Assembly: GCA_965199945.1 (NCBI GenBank)
Contig: OZ241354.1
Span: 124,001-188,000, forward strand
DNA from: VXYL01 sp965199945
GTDB taxonomy: Bacteria; Pseudomonadota; Gammaproteobacteria; Pseudomonadales; Azotimanducaceae
Direction of reading: 5' to 3'
Length of the DNA stretch: 64,000 nucleotides
The notes under the pieces are model-generated. The model was given only the letters and a program-made list of their open reading frames with translations, did not search any database and was not told the origin of the DNA. Position numbers and translations under genes: made by a program. The number at the start of each line of letters is the position of its first letter. Within the stretch, counting starts at the first letter, position 1. Shown one piece after another: positions 42,688 through 52,177 of this stretch.

Positions 42688-44805
42688 ATGGCCGAATCAA
42701 CCTTCCTGCGCTCGGCAGTCATTGCCGCGGCAATCATTGCCGCCGCGACCGTTGCCGCGACTGCCGCCTTCGCCGCCGAGGACGCCCTCGCCGCTGGCGA
42801 ACGGGCGCTGGCGATAGAGGAAGTCGTCGTTACCGCGACCCTCGGCGACGACAGCCTGCGCGACGTGCCGTCCAGCGTCAGCGTGCTCGGCGCAGCCGAA
42901 ATCGCCGCCCGCTCGGCAACCCATTTGGACGACGTGCTCGGCGCAATCGCCAATCTGAACTTCGCCAAGGGCGCGTCCCGAGCGCGCTTTCTGCAACTGC
43001 GCGGCATCGGCGAACGCGGCCAGTTCGAGGAACCGCTGAACTCGTCGGTGGGCTTGGTCGTCGACGGCGTGGATCTCTCCGGCGTCGGCACCGTGGCCGG
43101 GCTGTACGACGTGCAGCAGATCGAAGTGCTGCGCGGGCCGCAAGGCACGCTGTACGGGGCCAACGCCTTGGCCGGCCTGGTCAACGTCGTCACCAACGCG
43201 CCGACGGCGACGGCCGAAGGCCGAATCGACGCCAGCGCCGGCAGCCACGGCACGTTCGGCCTCGGCGCGGTGGCCTCTGGGCCGCTCTCCGAACGCGCCT
43301 CCGGGCGCGTCGTGGCGCGTCTCGACCGCAGCGACGGCTTCATCGACAACGACCACCTCGGCCGCAGCGACACCGACAACATCGACGAGGCGACCTTGCG
43401 CGGGCGGCTGTCCATCGACGTCTCCGATGCGGCGCGCATCGACTTCGCCGGCGGCCTGCTCGACGCCGACAACGGCTACGACGCCTTCTCGCTGGACAAC
43501 GTGCGCGCGACGCTGTCGGACCAACCCGGCCACGACCGGCAAGAAACCGTCTACGGCAGCGCCAAGCTCTCCGTGGCGGGAGCGTCCTTCGACACCCAAG
43601 CCCACTTGGGCGTGGCCACGTCCGACATCGCCTACGGCTACGACGAAGACTGGGTATTCCCGGGATTCCACCCCTGGGGCTACAACTCCACGGACAACTA
43701 CCTGCGCGACCGCAGCACGCTCACCGCCGAACTGCGGCTGCTCTCGACGCCCGCTGGACGCCTCGGCGTCGCCACGGATTGGATCGCCGGCCTCTATCTG
43801 CTCGATCAAGACGTCGACCTGCGCCGCCAGTACACCTATCTCGACGCCGACTTCACCAGCGCCTTCGGCATTCGCCGCCATGCCGCCTTCGGACAGACCC
43901 AGACCCGCCTTGGCGAGCGCGACGTGATCACGGTGGGATTGCGCCTCGAACGCCATGCCGCGTCGTACCGCGACAGCAACGGCAACGCCTTCGACCCGCA
44001 AGACACCATGTTCGGCGGCCGCATCGCCTGGACCCGCGAGCTCGCCGGCGGCCAGGCGCTGTACGGCTCGCTGTCCCGGGGCTACAAGGCCGGCGGCTTC
44101 AATGCCGACGGCAGCCTGGATGCTGCGCTGCGCGTCTACGAACCAGAGACGCTGTGGAACTACGAGGCTGGCGTCAAGGTGCTGGCTGGCGAAGGCCGCC
44201 TGGCGCTGCGCGCGGCGGTCTTCCACATGCGCCGCGACGACGTGCAGATCGCGAGTTCCCTCGTGCGCCCCACCGCCGACGGCGGTTCCGAGTTCATCCA
44301 GTACGTCGGCAATGCCGCAACGGGAAGCAACAACGGCGCGGAACTCGAGCTCGACTACCTGGTCGGCGACAACTGGCAGGTCTTCGCGCGAATCGGCCTG
44401 CTGCGCACCGAATACCACGACTTCACCACCTCGAGCGGCGAGGACTTCGACGGCCGCGAGCAAGCGCAGGCGCCGGGCTACCAGGCGAACGTCGGCGGCG
44501 AATGGCGCCGGCCGGTCGCCGGCGGCGAGCTGTTCGCGGCGGTCGAGACGGAAATGCGCGACGACTTCTACTTCTCGGACAACCACAACTTCAAGTCCGA
44601 CGACTACCAGCTTTGGCACTTGAGCGCCGGCTATCGCGGCTTGAACTGGTCGCTGCGCGTGTGGGGCAAGAACCTGGGCGACGTGGACTACTTCGTGCGC
44701 GGATTCTTGTTCGGCAACGACCCCCGGGACGGCTACACGGCGCGCGGCTTCACGCAGCTGGGGACGCCCCGGCAGGCGGGCGTCACCGTGTCGAAGTCCT
44801 GGTAG
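42688..44805 (+). CDS. TPP-riboswitch-controlled TonB-dependent receptor
   Basis: A 705-residue outer-membrane TonB receptor. The signal peptide (AVIAAAIIAAATVAATAAFA) is followed by the TonB box EEVVVTATLGDDSLRDVP and plug segments LQLRGIGERGQFEEP and IEVLRGPQGTLYGANALAGLVNVVT (in parts). The barrel has GLSRGYKAGGFN-like SLSRGYKAGGFNADGS, and the last strand ends VTVSKSW with a terminal aromatic. The upstream TPP riboswitch implies it imports thiamin or a thiamin precursor. Its sequence alone looks like the broad siderophore/cobalamin class. AAGGAGAG precedes ATG 42688. No thiamin biosynthesis or inner-membrane thiamin transporter gene is adjacent. Confidence 0.9.
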   Translation: MAESTFLRSAVIAAAIIAAATVAATAAFAAEDALAAGERALAIEEVVVTATLGDDSLRDVPSSVSVLGAAEIAARSATHLDDVLGAIANLNFAKGASRARFLQLRGIGERGQFEEPLNSSVGLVVDGVDLSGVGTVAGLYDVQQIEVLRGPQGTLYGANALAGLVNVVTNAPTATAEGRIDASAGSHGTFGLGAVASGPLSERASGRVVARLDRSDGFIDNDHLGRSDTDNIDEATLRGRLSIDVSDAARIDFAGGLLDADNGYDAFSLDNVRATLSDQPGHDRQETVYGSAKLSVAGASFDTQAHLGVATSDIAYGYDEDWVFPGFHPWGYNSTDNYLRDRSTLTAELRLLSTPAGRLGVATDWIAGLYLLDQDVDLRRQYTYLDADFTSAFGIRRHAAFGQTQTRLGERDVITVGLRLERHAASYRDSNGNAFDPQDTMFGGRIAWTRELAGGQALYGSLSRGYKAGGFNADGSLDAALRVYEPETLWNYEAGVKVLAGEGRLALRAAVFHMRRDDVQIASSLVRPTADGGSEFIQYVGNAATGSNNGAELELDYLVGDNWQVFARIGLLRTEYHDFTTSSGEDFDGREQAQAPGYQANVGGEWRRPVAGGELFAAVETEMRDDFYFSDNHNFKSDDYQLWHLSAGYRGLNWSLRVWGKNLGDVDYFVRGFLFGNDPRDGYTARGFTQLGTPRQAGVTVSKSW

Positions 44806-44907
44806 CCCCCTTTGTGCCCGGACCGGCACGGATGGAGAGGCGCCTTCGCTTTGCGTTGACGGAAGCGCGGCTGCCGATGTCGCGGAGGTTGTTGATACGC
44901 TTCGCGC

Positions 44908-45495
44908 ATGGAGATGAAGGCCCGCTTCGCCGGCTATCTGCCGGTGGTCGTCGATCTCGAGACCGGCGGCTTCGACAGCGCGACCAACGCGCTGCTCGAG
45001 GTCGCCGCGCTGACGCTGGAGTTCGACGGCGAACACCTGGTGATCGCCGACCGGCACCGCTGGCAGGTGGCGCCGCACCCGGACACGGTGGTGGAGGAGG
45101 CGTCGCTGAAGGTCACCGGCATCGACCTCGACGATCCGAACCGCCCCGCGGTGGCGGAGGCACAGGCGCTGCGCGAGCTGTTCCGCATGGTGCGCGGCGA
45201 GATCAAGCGCCACCGTTGCCGGCGCGCCCTGGTCGCCGCCCACAACGCCCACTTCGACCACGCCTTCATTCACGCCGCGGCGGCGCGCAACGGCGTCAAG
45301 CGCAGCCCGTTCCATCCGTTCTCCGTGGTGGACACGGTGGGCCTCGCCGCGGTCGCCTACGGCCACACCGTGCTGGGCGAAGCATGCGCCCGCGCCGGCA
45401 TCGGCTACCGGCGGACGTCGGCGCACGCGGCGATCTACGACGCCGAGGTGACGGCCAAGCTCTTCTGCGCGGTGGTCAACGCCTCGGGACTCTGA
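44908..45495 (+). CDS. rnt: Ribonuclease T
   Basis: RNase T trims 3' ends of tRNA and other stable RNAs. The 195-residue DEDDh exonuclease shows ExoI LPVVVDLETGGFDS, ExoII LVAAHNAHFDHAFI and ExoIII SAHAAIYDAEVTAKLF, with PFHPFSVVDTVGLAAVAYG between, as in E. coli RNase T. ATG 44908 or ATG 44914 may start translation. The protein occurs almost only in Gammaproteobacteria, which supports the taxonomic placement. Confidence 0.92.
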   Translation: MEMKARFAGYLPVVVDLETGGFDSATNALLEVAALTLEFDGEHLVIADRHRWQVAPHPDTVVEEASLKVTGIDLDDPNRPAVAEAQALRELFRMVRGEIKRHRCRRALVAAHNAHFDHAFIHAAAARNGVKRSPFHPFSVVDTVGLAAVAYGHTVLGEACARAGIGYRRTSAHAAIYDAEVTAKLFCAVVNASGL

Positions 45496-45514
45496 TCGGG
45501 CTTGACGTCCTGCG

Positions 45515-46573
45515 CTAGCGGTTCGGCCCGCGCGTTTGCGGGTACGGCTGCCAGCGTCGCAGCGCCGTCTTCGGCAGCACTGCCGGATTGACGGCGCTGC
45601 GCGGCCACATGCCTTGCAGCACCGTAGCGAGTTCGCGCCCCAGACGGCGGCGCGTTTCCGGCGCCATGCGGGCGGTGGCGGAGGCGATGTGCGGCGTGCA
45701 GATCACGTTGTCCATGCGCAGCAGCGGATTGTTGGTGGAGACCGGCTCCACCTCGAACACGTCGAGCGCGGCGCCGGCGATTTCGCCGCTCTCCAAGGCG
45801 CGGATCAGCGCTTCTTCGTCCACCGTGGGGCCGCGTCCGTTGTTGATGAACAGGGCGGTTTTCTTCATGCGCCCGAAGTGGGCGTCGCTCAGCATGTGCG
45901 TGGTCTGGGCGTTGAGCGGCGCGTGCATCGAGACGAAGTCCGACCGTTCGAGCAGTTCGAAGAGGCTGGTGACCGGCTCCACGTTGGCGTGGGTCATCTC
46001 CAGCTCCGAAACGTAGGGGTCGTAGGCCAGCACGCGCAGCCCGAAGGGATGGCAGCGGTGCGCGACGGCCTTGGCGACGTTGCCGAAGGAGACGAGGCCG
46101 ATGGTCTGCCCCCACAGGCGCGGAATGTCGGCGTGGTGCGGGCGGCCTTCGGCCCAGCGGCCTTCCTGGGTCATCCGATGCATCAAGAGCAGCCGCCGGT
46201 GCGCGGCCAGGAACATCATCATGGTGTGGTCCGCCACCTCGTCGATGAACACGTCCGGCACGTTGGTGACGACGATGCCGCAGTCGGTGGCGGCATCCAC
46301 GTCCACGGTGTCGGCGCCGACGCTGCCGAGCCCCACCGCGACGCACTTCTCCAGGCTCTCGAGGATGTTGCGGGTGATGGGCCGCCCGCGGGCGATCAGC
46401 GCATCGGCCTCGCTTTTCACCGTGGCGATGAACTCTGCCTCGTCCTTGGCCGGCACTTCCACGATTTCCGCGCCGATGGGTTCGAGCGCTTCGCGTTCGA
46501 TTTCGTAGCGGGAATCCGCCAAGTCGTAGGAGACGCCGACTTGCGCCTGCACCATCACCTTGTAGTTCGCCAT
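45515..46573 (-). CDS. D-isomer 2-hydroxyacid dehydrogenase
   Basis: A 352-residue NAD(P)-dependent dehydrogenase interconverting 2-hydroxy and 2-oxo acids. The Rossmann motif is GLVSFGNVAKAVA, followed by LRVLAYDPYVSE. The catalytic Arg is in NNGRGPTVDEEAL, Glu in FEVEPV and His in TPHIASATARM. The usual NTARG is NNGRG here. Substrate is uncertain; glycerate, glyoxylate and phosphoglycerate types share this layout. A paralogue is at 52305. It lies 75 bases after the O-methyltransferase gene on the same strand. Confidence 0.85.
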   Translation of the reverse strand: MANYKVMVQAQVGVSYDLADSRYEIEREALEPIGAEIVEVPAKDEAEFIATVKSEADALIARGRPITRNILESLEKCVAVGLGSVGADTVDVDAATDCGIVVTNVPDVFIDEVADHTMMMFLAAHRRLLLMHRMTQEGRWAEGRPHHADIPRLWGQTIGLVSFGNVAKAVAHRCHPFGLRVLAYDPYVSELEMTHANVEPVTSLFELLERSDFVSMHAPLNAQTTHMLSDAHFGRMKKTALFINNGRGPTVDEEALIRALESGEIAGAALDVFEVEPVSTNNPLLRMDNVICTPHIASATARMAPETRRRLGRELATVLQGMWPRSAVNPAVLPKTALRRWQPYPQTRGPNR

Positions 46574-46648
46574 GTTTCTGTCCTTGTCTCTTGCTTGAAA
46601 TCGTTGCGTTGTCGTCGGTGGCCTTTCGTCGTGCGAACAGGGCTGTGC

Positions 46649-47314
46649 CTAGCGTTTCATGGCCAACATGAGCCCGTCGCCGACCGGCAGCATGGCCAGG
46701 TCCACCCGCGCATCCTCGCGCACTTTGGCGTTCAAGGCGCGAATGGCCCGCGTGTCCGCGTCGTCGGCTTGTTCGTTCGCCACGCGCCCGCCCCACAGCA
46801 CGTTGTCGATGCCGACCACGCCGCCGCTTCGGAGCAGCGTCAGGCAGCGCTCGTAGTAGGTGTCGTAGTTGGCTTTGTCCGCGTCGATGAATGCGAAGTC
46901 GAAGGTGCCGGCGTCGCCGGCGACGAGCAGGCCGTCCAAGGTCTCTGCGGCTGGCGCCAGGCGCAAGTCGATCTTCTCGGCAACGCCGGCCTGCTCCCAG
47001 AACGGACGCCCGACGGCGGTCCATTCCTCGGACACGTCGCAGGCGATCAGTCGCCCGTCGGCAGGCAAGGCTTCGGCCACCACCAGCGCACTGTAGCCGG
47101 TGAACGTCCCCACCTCGATTGCCCGCTCGACGCGCAGCAGACGCACGAGGAACGCCATGAACGCGCCCTGCTCCGGGGAAATCTGCATGGGATGCCATTC
47201 GGTAGCGGCGCGGGTCTCGGCGCGCAGCGCCTTGGCGACAGCGGACTCCCGCGTGCCGAAGCGCAGCAGGTATTCGTGCAGCGCGTCTGTCAATTCGGTG
47301 GTGTAGCTCGACAT
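46649..47314 (-). CDS. Class I SAM-dependent O-methyltransferase
   Basis: A 221-residue caffeoyl-CoA O-methyltransferase-like enzyme. It has PMQISPEQGAFMAFL, the SAM motif AIEVGTFTGYSALVVAEALP, LIACDVSEEW, the metal-ligand motif FDFAFIDADKANYDTYYE and GGVVGIDNVLWGGRV (motifs shown separately). These enzymes methylate catechol-type hydroxyls with a divalent metal; the bacterial substrate is unknown. The start is ATG 47314 with GGAGT upstream. Confidence 0.88.
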   Translation of the reverse strand: MSSYTTELTDALHEYLLRFGTRESAVAKALRAETRAATEWHPMQISPEQGAFMAFLVRLLRVERAIEVGTFTGYSALVVAEALPADGRLIACDVSEEWTAVGRPFWEQAGVAEKIDLRLAPAAETLDGLLVAGDAGTFDFAFIDADKANYDTYYERCLTLLRSGGVVGIDNVLWGGRVANEQADDADTRAIRALNAKVREDARVDLAMLPVGDGLMLAMKR

Positions 47315-47528
47315 GAGCGGACTCCTCTTCCTTCCTTTGCTCCTTGCCCGTCTCCTTCCCGGTCTTGCTTGGGTTCGCCGCGCGGTGGCTGGACGAGCTG
47401 CCGTACCGCATCCTGGAGGTGCCCGGGAACGCCCGGCACTGGCGGATTCTGCGGGTCTTCTTGATCGTCGTCCTTCACACTCTCCCTCGCTTGCGTCCCC
47501 GACCGTCGCCCAAGCGACGACGCCTCCA
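47315..47528. other. 214-bp gap with an uncertain small open frame
   Basis: No recognisable gene. A forward frame beginning TTG 47344 reads RWLDELPYRILEVPG and RHWRILRVFLIVVLH with GC-rich third positions over about 45 codons, which looks coding-like. It then runs antisense into the epimerase gene without a stop until 47850. I cannot decide whether it is a small gene or chance. Confidence 0.3.
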
Positions 47529-48521
47529 TTATGCCCTTGATGGCCGACTCCCCTTCGCATTGGCATCCAAGGAGCGAACCCAGGCGACCGTGTCGCGGAT
47601 GCCCTGTTCCTTCGCGTACGGCAGTTCGCCGCACAGTCGGCGCGTCGGCTCGAGATCGAAACGGTATTCGGTGAGCAGGTTGTTGAGACGAAAACTGCTG
47701 AAGGGGAAGTCGGCAAACCCGATCTTGATTGCGCAGTCTCCGAGCTTGGCCAGCCACCGCGCCGGCAGTTCCGGCATCGTTCGCACGCGGGGCGCGCCGA
47801 ACTCCCGCTGCAGGCCGCGTACCCACTCCCGAACCGACATCGGCTCGTAGTCCGCCAAGTAGAGAACGCGACGATGCACCTCGGCCGCCGGCGCCTCGAC
47901 GAGCCGCAGCAGTTGATGCGCGACGTTGCCGACGTAGCCGTAGGACTTCCGCAGCGGCCGGCGGCCGACGTGAAAGTAGCGCCCACCGCGCACCATGCGC
48001 AGGAACCTCAGATAGTGGGCGCTCATGCCCGGCCCCCACACCGTCGTCGGGCGAACGATGCACCAGCTCTCGAGTGCGCATTGCTCGCGCACGAACCGTT
48101 CCATCCGCACCTTGCTCTCCCCGTACAGCGTGGATGGGCAATAGTCCTCGTCTCCAGTCGGCACGTGGCCGACCCGACAGACCAGCTGCGTCGATGCGAA
48201 CACGCAACGCCGCACGCCGCCGGCCTCTTGCATTGCGTGAACGAGATTGCGCGTGCCGCGATGGTTGGCGGCATAGCCTTCGATGTCCTTGCGCTCCGCC
48301 AAGTCGGTGCGCGCAGCCAAGTGGACGACGGCGTCCGGGCGCACGCGGCGCAGCGCGTCTTTGGTTCGTCGTTCGTCGAGCAGGTCGCAGCGCAGCACTT
48401 CGCAGCCTGGAGCAGAGTGCGGTCGCACGTCCAACCCAACGGGTTCGTGGCCAGCGGTCCGCAGCGTTTCCATCAGGTGCCGGCCGATGAAGCCGGCGCT
48501 GCCCGTGACGAGGATCCTCAT
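47529..48521 (-). CDS. NAD-dependent sugar epimerase/dehydratase
   Basis: A 330-residue extended short-chain dehydrogenase. The NAD motif is ILVTGSAGFIGRHL, followed by DAVVHLAARTDLAE, the catalytic STLYGESKVRME (YxxxK) and IVRPTTVWGPGM. These enzymes modify nucleotide-sugars for surface polysaccharides. The downstream position after the glycosyltransferase, with an ATGA overlap, supports a role in glycan synthesis. The exact sugar cannot be told. Confidence 0.88.
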   Translation of the reverse strand: MRILVTGSAGFIGRHLMETLRTAGHEPVGLDVRPHSAPGCEVLRCDLLDERRTKDALRRVRPDAVVHLAARTDLAERKDIEGYAANHRGTRNLVHAMQEAGGVRRCVFASTQLVCRVGHVPTGDEDYCPSTLYGESKVRMERFVREQCALESWCIVRPTTVWGPGMSAHYLRFLRMVRGGRYFHVGRRPLRKSYGYVGNVAHQLLRLVEAPAAEVHRRVLYLADYEPMSVREWVRGLQREFGAPRVRTMPELPARWLAKLGDCAIKIGFADFPFSSFRLNNLLTEYRFDLEPTRRLCGELPYAKEQGIRDTVAWVRSLDANAKGSRPSRA

Positions 48522-49753
48522 TCGCTCATCGCCGCGCTGGCGTCGGTGGCGGGCCCCGCGTCCTGGCGTCGGGCGTCTCGCAACTCGCCGTAGCGCTGCG
48601 CCATGCGGCGGGCGATGGCCGACCACTGATAGTGTTCTTCGATCAGTCGCCGCCCGCGCTTGCCCATGCGCCGCGCCAAGTCCGCATCCGCCAAGATCGT
48701 GGCGATGGCGTCGGCGACGGCGCCGGGCGTCGCCGGCACCACGAAGCCCGCGCCGACGCGCTCGACTTCGGGGAAGTTGCACTGTTCGGAGATGACCACC
48801 GGCAAACCGGCGGCCAGCGCTTCAACGACCGCGTTGCTGAACCCTTCCGAATAGGACGAGAGGACGAACACGGTCGCCCGGGCCAAGGCCGCCGATTTGC
48901 GTCGGCCGGTGAGGAAGCCGGCAAGCACCACCTTCTCCGCGCTGCCGGCTTCCCGCAGCGTTCGCTGCACTCCGGCGAGGGTTTCGTCCTCGTCGCGCCC
49001 GGCAACCAGCAGCGCCAGGTCGTCGCGTGCGCTGGCGAGGTTCACGAACGCCCGCGCCAGCACATCGAGCCCCTTCAATGCCTCGATCCGCCCGAGGTAC
49101 AGCACGACTTGCCGCCCTTGCAGGACGGGATGTTCGGCCAGGAACTGCTCGTCCGGTCGCGCGCATTCGTCGAGCGCGGCGAGATCGACGCCGTTCGGAC
49201 AGACGAACACCGGCGTCCGGATGCCAAGCCGGACCACATGGTCGCATTCCGCCGAAGAAACGGCGTGCAAGGCATCGGCGGAGCGCAGGACCTTGTCCAG
49301 CAGCAGCGCGCGGTAGATGCGCTTCTTGAGTCCTTTGTGGCGCAGCCGTCGGCCGTCCAGCTCGCCGCGCAGGGAAACGACGTAGGGCACGCCCTTCCGT
49401 TTGGCGATCCGCGCGGCCATCATGCCGCCGAAGTGCCAGAGGCCGTGAACGTGGACGATGTCGAAGTCGCCGATGGCGCGTTCCAAGTGCGCGGCAAGCG
49501 GCCGCGAATAGGCCGACCAGGCCCGCGCCGCCAAGCCGCGCTGGAAACAGTGCCGCGTCAGATGCGGCGTGGGCAGCAGGGGCCCCTCGGAATCGGCCGT
49601 CGTGGTGGCGAGCTCCGAATATACGTCGAGTTCGGCGAGGGCCTTGGTGAGTCCAGCCACCGCCGTCGCGGTGCCGCCCCACTCGGCGGCCATGCTGGCG
49701 ATGACATGAAGTACCCGCAACGGGCCGCCGGCGGCTTCAACGGCTTGCTTCAT
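48518..49753 (-). CDS. GT4-family glycosyltransferase
   Basis: A 411-residue GT-B glycosyltransferase. The N-terminal acceptor domain begins RVLHVIASMAAEWGGTATAV and contains DIVHVHGLWHFGG. The C-terminal donor domain has VLYLGRIEALKGLDVLARAF and FVLSSYSEGFSNAVVEALAAGLPVV (in parts), the E-x7-E region of family 4. It probably adds a hexose to a surface polysaccharide or glycolipid. It overlaps the epimerase start by four bases. It is divergent from the membrane TPR protein, with about 200 bases between. Confidence 0.88.
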   Translation of the reverse strand: MKQAVEAAGGPLRVLHVIASMAAEWGGTATAVAGLTKALAELDVYSELATTTADSEGPLLPTPHLTRHCFQRGLAARAWSAYSRPLAAHLERAIGDFDIVHVHGLWHFGGMMAARIAKRKGVPYVVSLRGELDGRRLRHKGLKKRIYRALLLDKVLRSADALHAVSSAECDHVVRLGIRTPVFVCPNGVDLAALDECARPDEQFLAEHPVLQGRQVVLYLGRIEALKGLDVLARAFVNLASARDDLALLVAGRDEDETLAGVQRTLREAGSAEKVVLAGFLTGRRKSAALARATVFVLSSYSEGFSNAVVEALAAGLPVVISEQCNFPEVERVGAGFVVPATPGAVADAIATILADADLARRMGKRGRRLIEEHYQWSAIARRMAQRYGELRDARRQDAGPATDASAAMSE

Positions 49754-49954
49754 TCAGGACCCGTCGGCGCCCGCGCGCTGCGGACAGTGGAGCGGCAACC
49801 TTACTGACGCCCGTTCGCGGCAGTCAACCGGATTCGCCGTCGAAGCTGTTGAACCAATCCGTTCGGCTATCCATGCTTGCCGAGATGGGCGTCGGGACCG
49901 GCAATCGACCAAGCGACCTGCCTCGAACCAAGGGACGGGCTCCGAGCACGACGC

Positions 49955-52177
49955 ATGGCGGCCCGTAGACGCAGAAGCCGGCAGCGGGCACCCGGCGCAC
50001 CGAAGGCGTCGCCGCCACCGCCGGTCCAGCCAGCGAGCGAGCATCACCCAGGTCATCGGGCGATGCTCGCCGGTCTGACACTGGTCGCGCTGGCGCTCGC
50101 GAGCTATCTGCCAGCGATCTTGTGGGGCGGCTTCGTCTGGGACGACTTGGAGTTCATCGCCGGCGAATCCGCGCTCGAAGACCTGGCTGGCTTGAAGCGC
50201 ATCTGGTTCGCGCCGATGGAGGTGAACGAACCGTTCTATCGGCCGCTCGTCTACACCACGTTCTGGCTGGAGCACAAGCTGTGGGGATTCGCCCCCGCTG
50301 GCTACCACGCCGTGAACGTGCTGCTGCACGCCGCCAACGCCGTGCTGCTGTGGCGCATCCTGTTGGCGCTGGCGGCCCCCGGCGCGTGGCTTGTCGCCGC
50401 GGTGTTCGCCGTTCATCCGCTGAACGTGGAATCCGTGGCCTGGGCCATCGAGCGCAAGGACGTGCTCTCCGGGCTGTGCTACCTCGGCTGCGTGGCGATG
50501 TGGCTGCGCTTCCTGGTCGCCCGGGAAGTGAGCGGGCGAGGCACCGCTCGAGCAAGCCGCTGGCGCTACGGCTGTGCGCTGGGGCTGCTGGCCGCCGGCA
50601 TGTTGGCGAAGAACATGGTCGTCACGCTGCCGGTCGCGCTGTTGATCCTGCACTGGTGGCGCAACGGGCGCGTTGCGTTGGCGGATGTCGTGCGGTTGGC
50701 GCCCTTCTTCGTCGTGGCGCTGGCGCTGGTCGCGCTCGATCTGCTGCTGGTCTCCGCCAAGACGCCGGCATCCTTCGATCATTCCTTCGTCGAGCGGCTC
50801 CTGATCGCTTCCCGCGCTGTGTGGTTCTACCTCGGCAAGCTGGCATGGCCGGCGGACTTGGCCGTCATCTACTCGCGCTGGGACGTTCAAGTCGGCGACC
50901 TCCTTGCGTGGTTGCCCCTCGTCGCTGGGCTTGCCTTGGCTGGGGCGTTGTGGATGCTGCGCCACCGCATCGGGCGAGGCCCGCTTGCGGGGGCGTTGTT
51001 CTTCGTCGTCACGCTGTCGCCGACGCTCGGTTTCGTCGACCACACCTACATGCTGTTCGCCTTCGTGGCGGATCGCTACCAGTACTTGGCCGGCATCGGC
51101 GCGGTGGCGGTGGCCGTCGGCGCCGGCACGGTGGCCGCAGGGCGACTGCCCGGCCTGTGGCGCCAAGCCGCAGCCGCCGGCGGCATCGCTCTCGTGCTGC
51201 TGCTTGGAACACTGACTTGGCGGCAGGCCGGCATCTACCGCGACGAGACGACGTTCTTCCAGCACATCGTCGACGCCAATCCGAACGCCGTCGGTGCCCA
51301 CCTGAATCTGGCCAAGGCGCTGATCGCCGAGCGCCGCTTCGAGGACGCCTTGGCGGCGGGCCGCATTGCCGTGGCGCAGCGGCCGGACTCCCACGACGCC
51401 CTCGTGAATCTCGCGGTGGCTCTCGGCGAGCTGCAGCGCTTCGACGAGGCCGAACGCCATCTGCGGCGCGCCGTCGCCATCGCGCCCGAACAGGAGGCCA
51501 GCAAGCCGCTGGAGAACCTAGCCGTGCTGCTCTCCCGGCGCGGTGAACTGGACGAAGCGGAAACGCTTCTGCGCCGGGCGCTGGCCCTTGCGCCGGACGA
51601 TCTCGACGTCGTGCGCAACCTCGCCAAGCTGCTGCAGGCCAAGGGCGAATTCGGCGCGGCGCTGGAACTCTACGATCGCTTGGCGGCGCTTGGCGGCGCG
51701 GACGTCGCCGCCCTTGTTGCGAGAGGCGAGGCGCTGTTCCAACTCGAACGCCACGGAGAAGCGCTCTCGGCATGGCGGCAGGCGCTGGCGCGCACGGCCG
51801 ATGCGCGCACCGCGTTCTCGCTGCACGTCAACATGGGCCGCGCCGAGTGGGCGCAAAGCGGCGCCGCGGATGCCGCCGCGCCGCACTACGAACGCGCCCT
51901 CGCCATCAACGGCCGGGATGCGGGGACGCTTGGCGACCTGGCGGCGCTGCGGATCGCCCAGGAACGCCACGACGACGCGGCGACGTTGTTCCGGCGCGCC
52001 CTCGAACAGACGCCCGGCGCGCCTCGGCTGCACGCCGGCCTTGGCTACGCGCTGTATCGCAGCGGCCAAGCCGAGGCGGCAATCGAGAGCCTGGAGCGGG
52101 CGCTGGCGCTCGATGCCGACTTAGTCGAGGCGCGCTCGCATCTCACCCTGGCGAGGCGTAGCGCAAGCGCGCGCTGA
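49955..52177 (+). CDS. Multi-pass membrane protein with TPR repeats (TMTC-like)
   Basis: A 740-residue protein. The N-terminal 430 residues have about ten hydrophobic helices with WDDLEFIAGE, PFYRPLVYTTFWLEHKLWG, NVLLHAANAVLLWRI, VFAVHPLNVESVAWAIERKD and SPTLGFVDHTYMLFAFVADRYQYLA. This is the layout of TMTC/PMT-like GT-C glycosyltransferases (acidic DD loop, HPLNVESVAW motif). The C-terminal 300 residues are about eight TPR repeats. TMTC proteins O-mannosylate cadherins in animals; bacterial homologues are uncharacterised. Start chosen at ATG 49955; ATG 49877 would add 26 basic residues. Confidence 0.8.
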   Translation: MAARRRRSRQRAPGAPKASPPPPVQPASEHHPGHRAMLAGLTLVALALASYLPAILWGGFVWDDLEFIAGESALEDLAGLKRIWFAPMEVNEPFYRPLVYTTFWLEHKLWGFAPAGYHAVNVLLHAANAVLLWRILLALAAPGAWLVAAVFAVHPLNVESVAWAIERKDVLSGLCYLGCVAMWLRFLVAREVSGRGTARASRWRYGCALGLLAAGMLAKNMVVTLPVALLILHWWRNGRVALADVVRLAPFFVVALALVALDLLLVSAKTPASFDHSFVERLLIASRAVWFYLGKLAWPADLAVIYSRWDVQVGDLLAWLPLVAGLALAGALWMLRHRIGRGPLAGALFFVVTLSPTLGFVDHTYMLFAFVADRYQYLAGIGAVAVAVGAGTVAAGRLPGLWRQAAAAGGIALVLLLGTLTWRQAGIYRDETTFFQHIVDANPNAVGAHLNLAKALIAERRFEDALAAGRIAVAQRPDSHDALVNLAVALGELQRFDEAERHLRRAVAIAPEQEASKPLENLAVLLSRRGELDEAETLLRRALALAPDDLDVVRNLAKLLQAKGEFGAALELYDRLAALGGADVAALVARGEALFQLERHGEALSAWRQALARTADARTAFSLHVNMGRAEWAQSGAADAAAPHYERALAINGRDAGTLGDLAALRIAQERHDDAATLFRRALEQTPGAPRLHAGLGYALYRSGQAEAAIESLERALALDADLVEARSHLTLARRSASAR

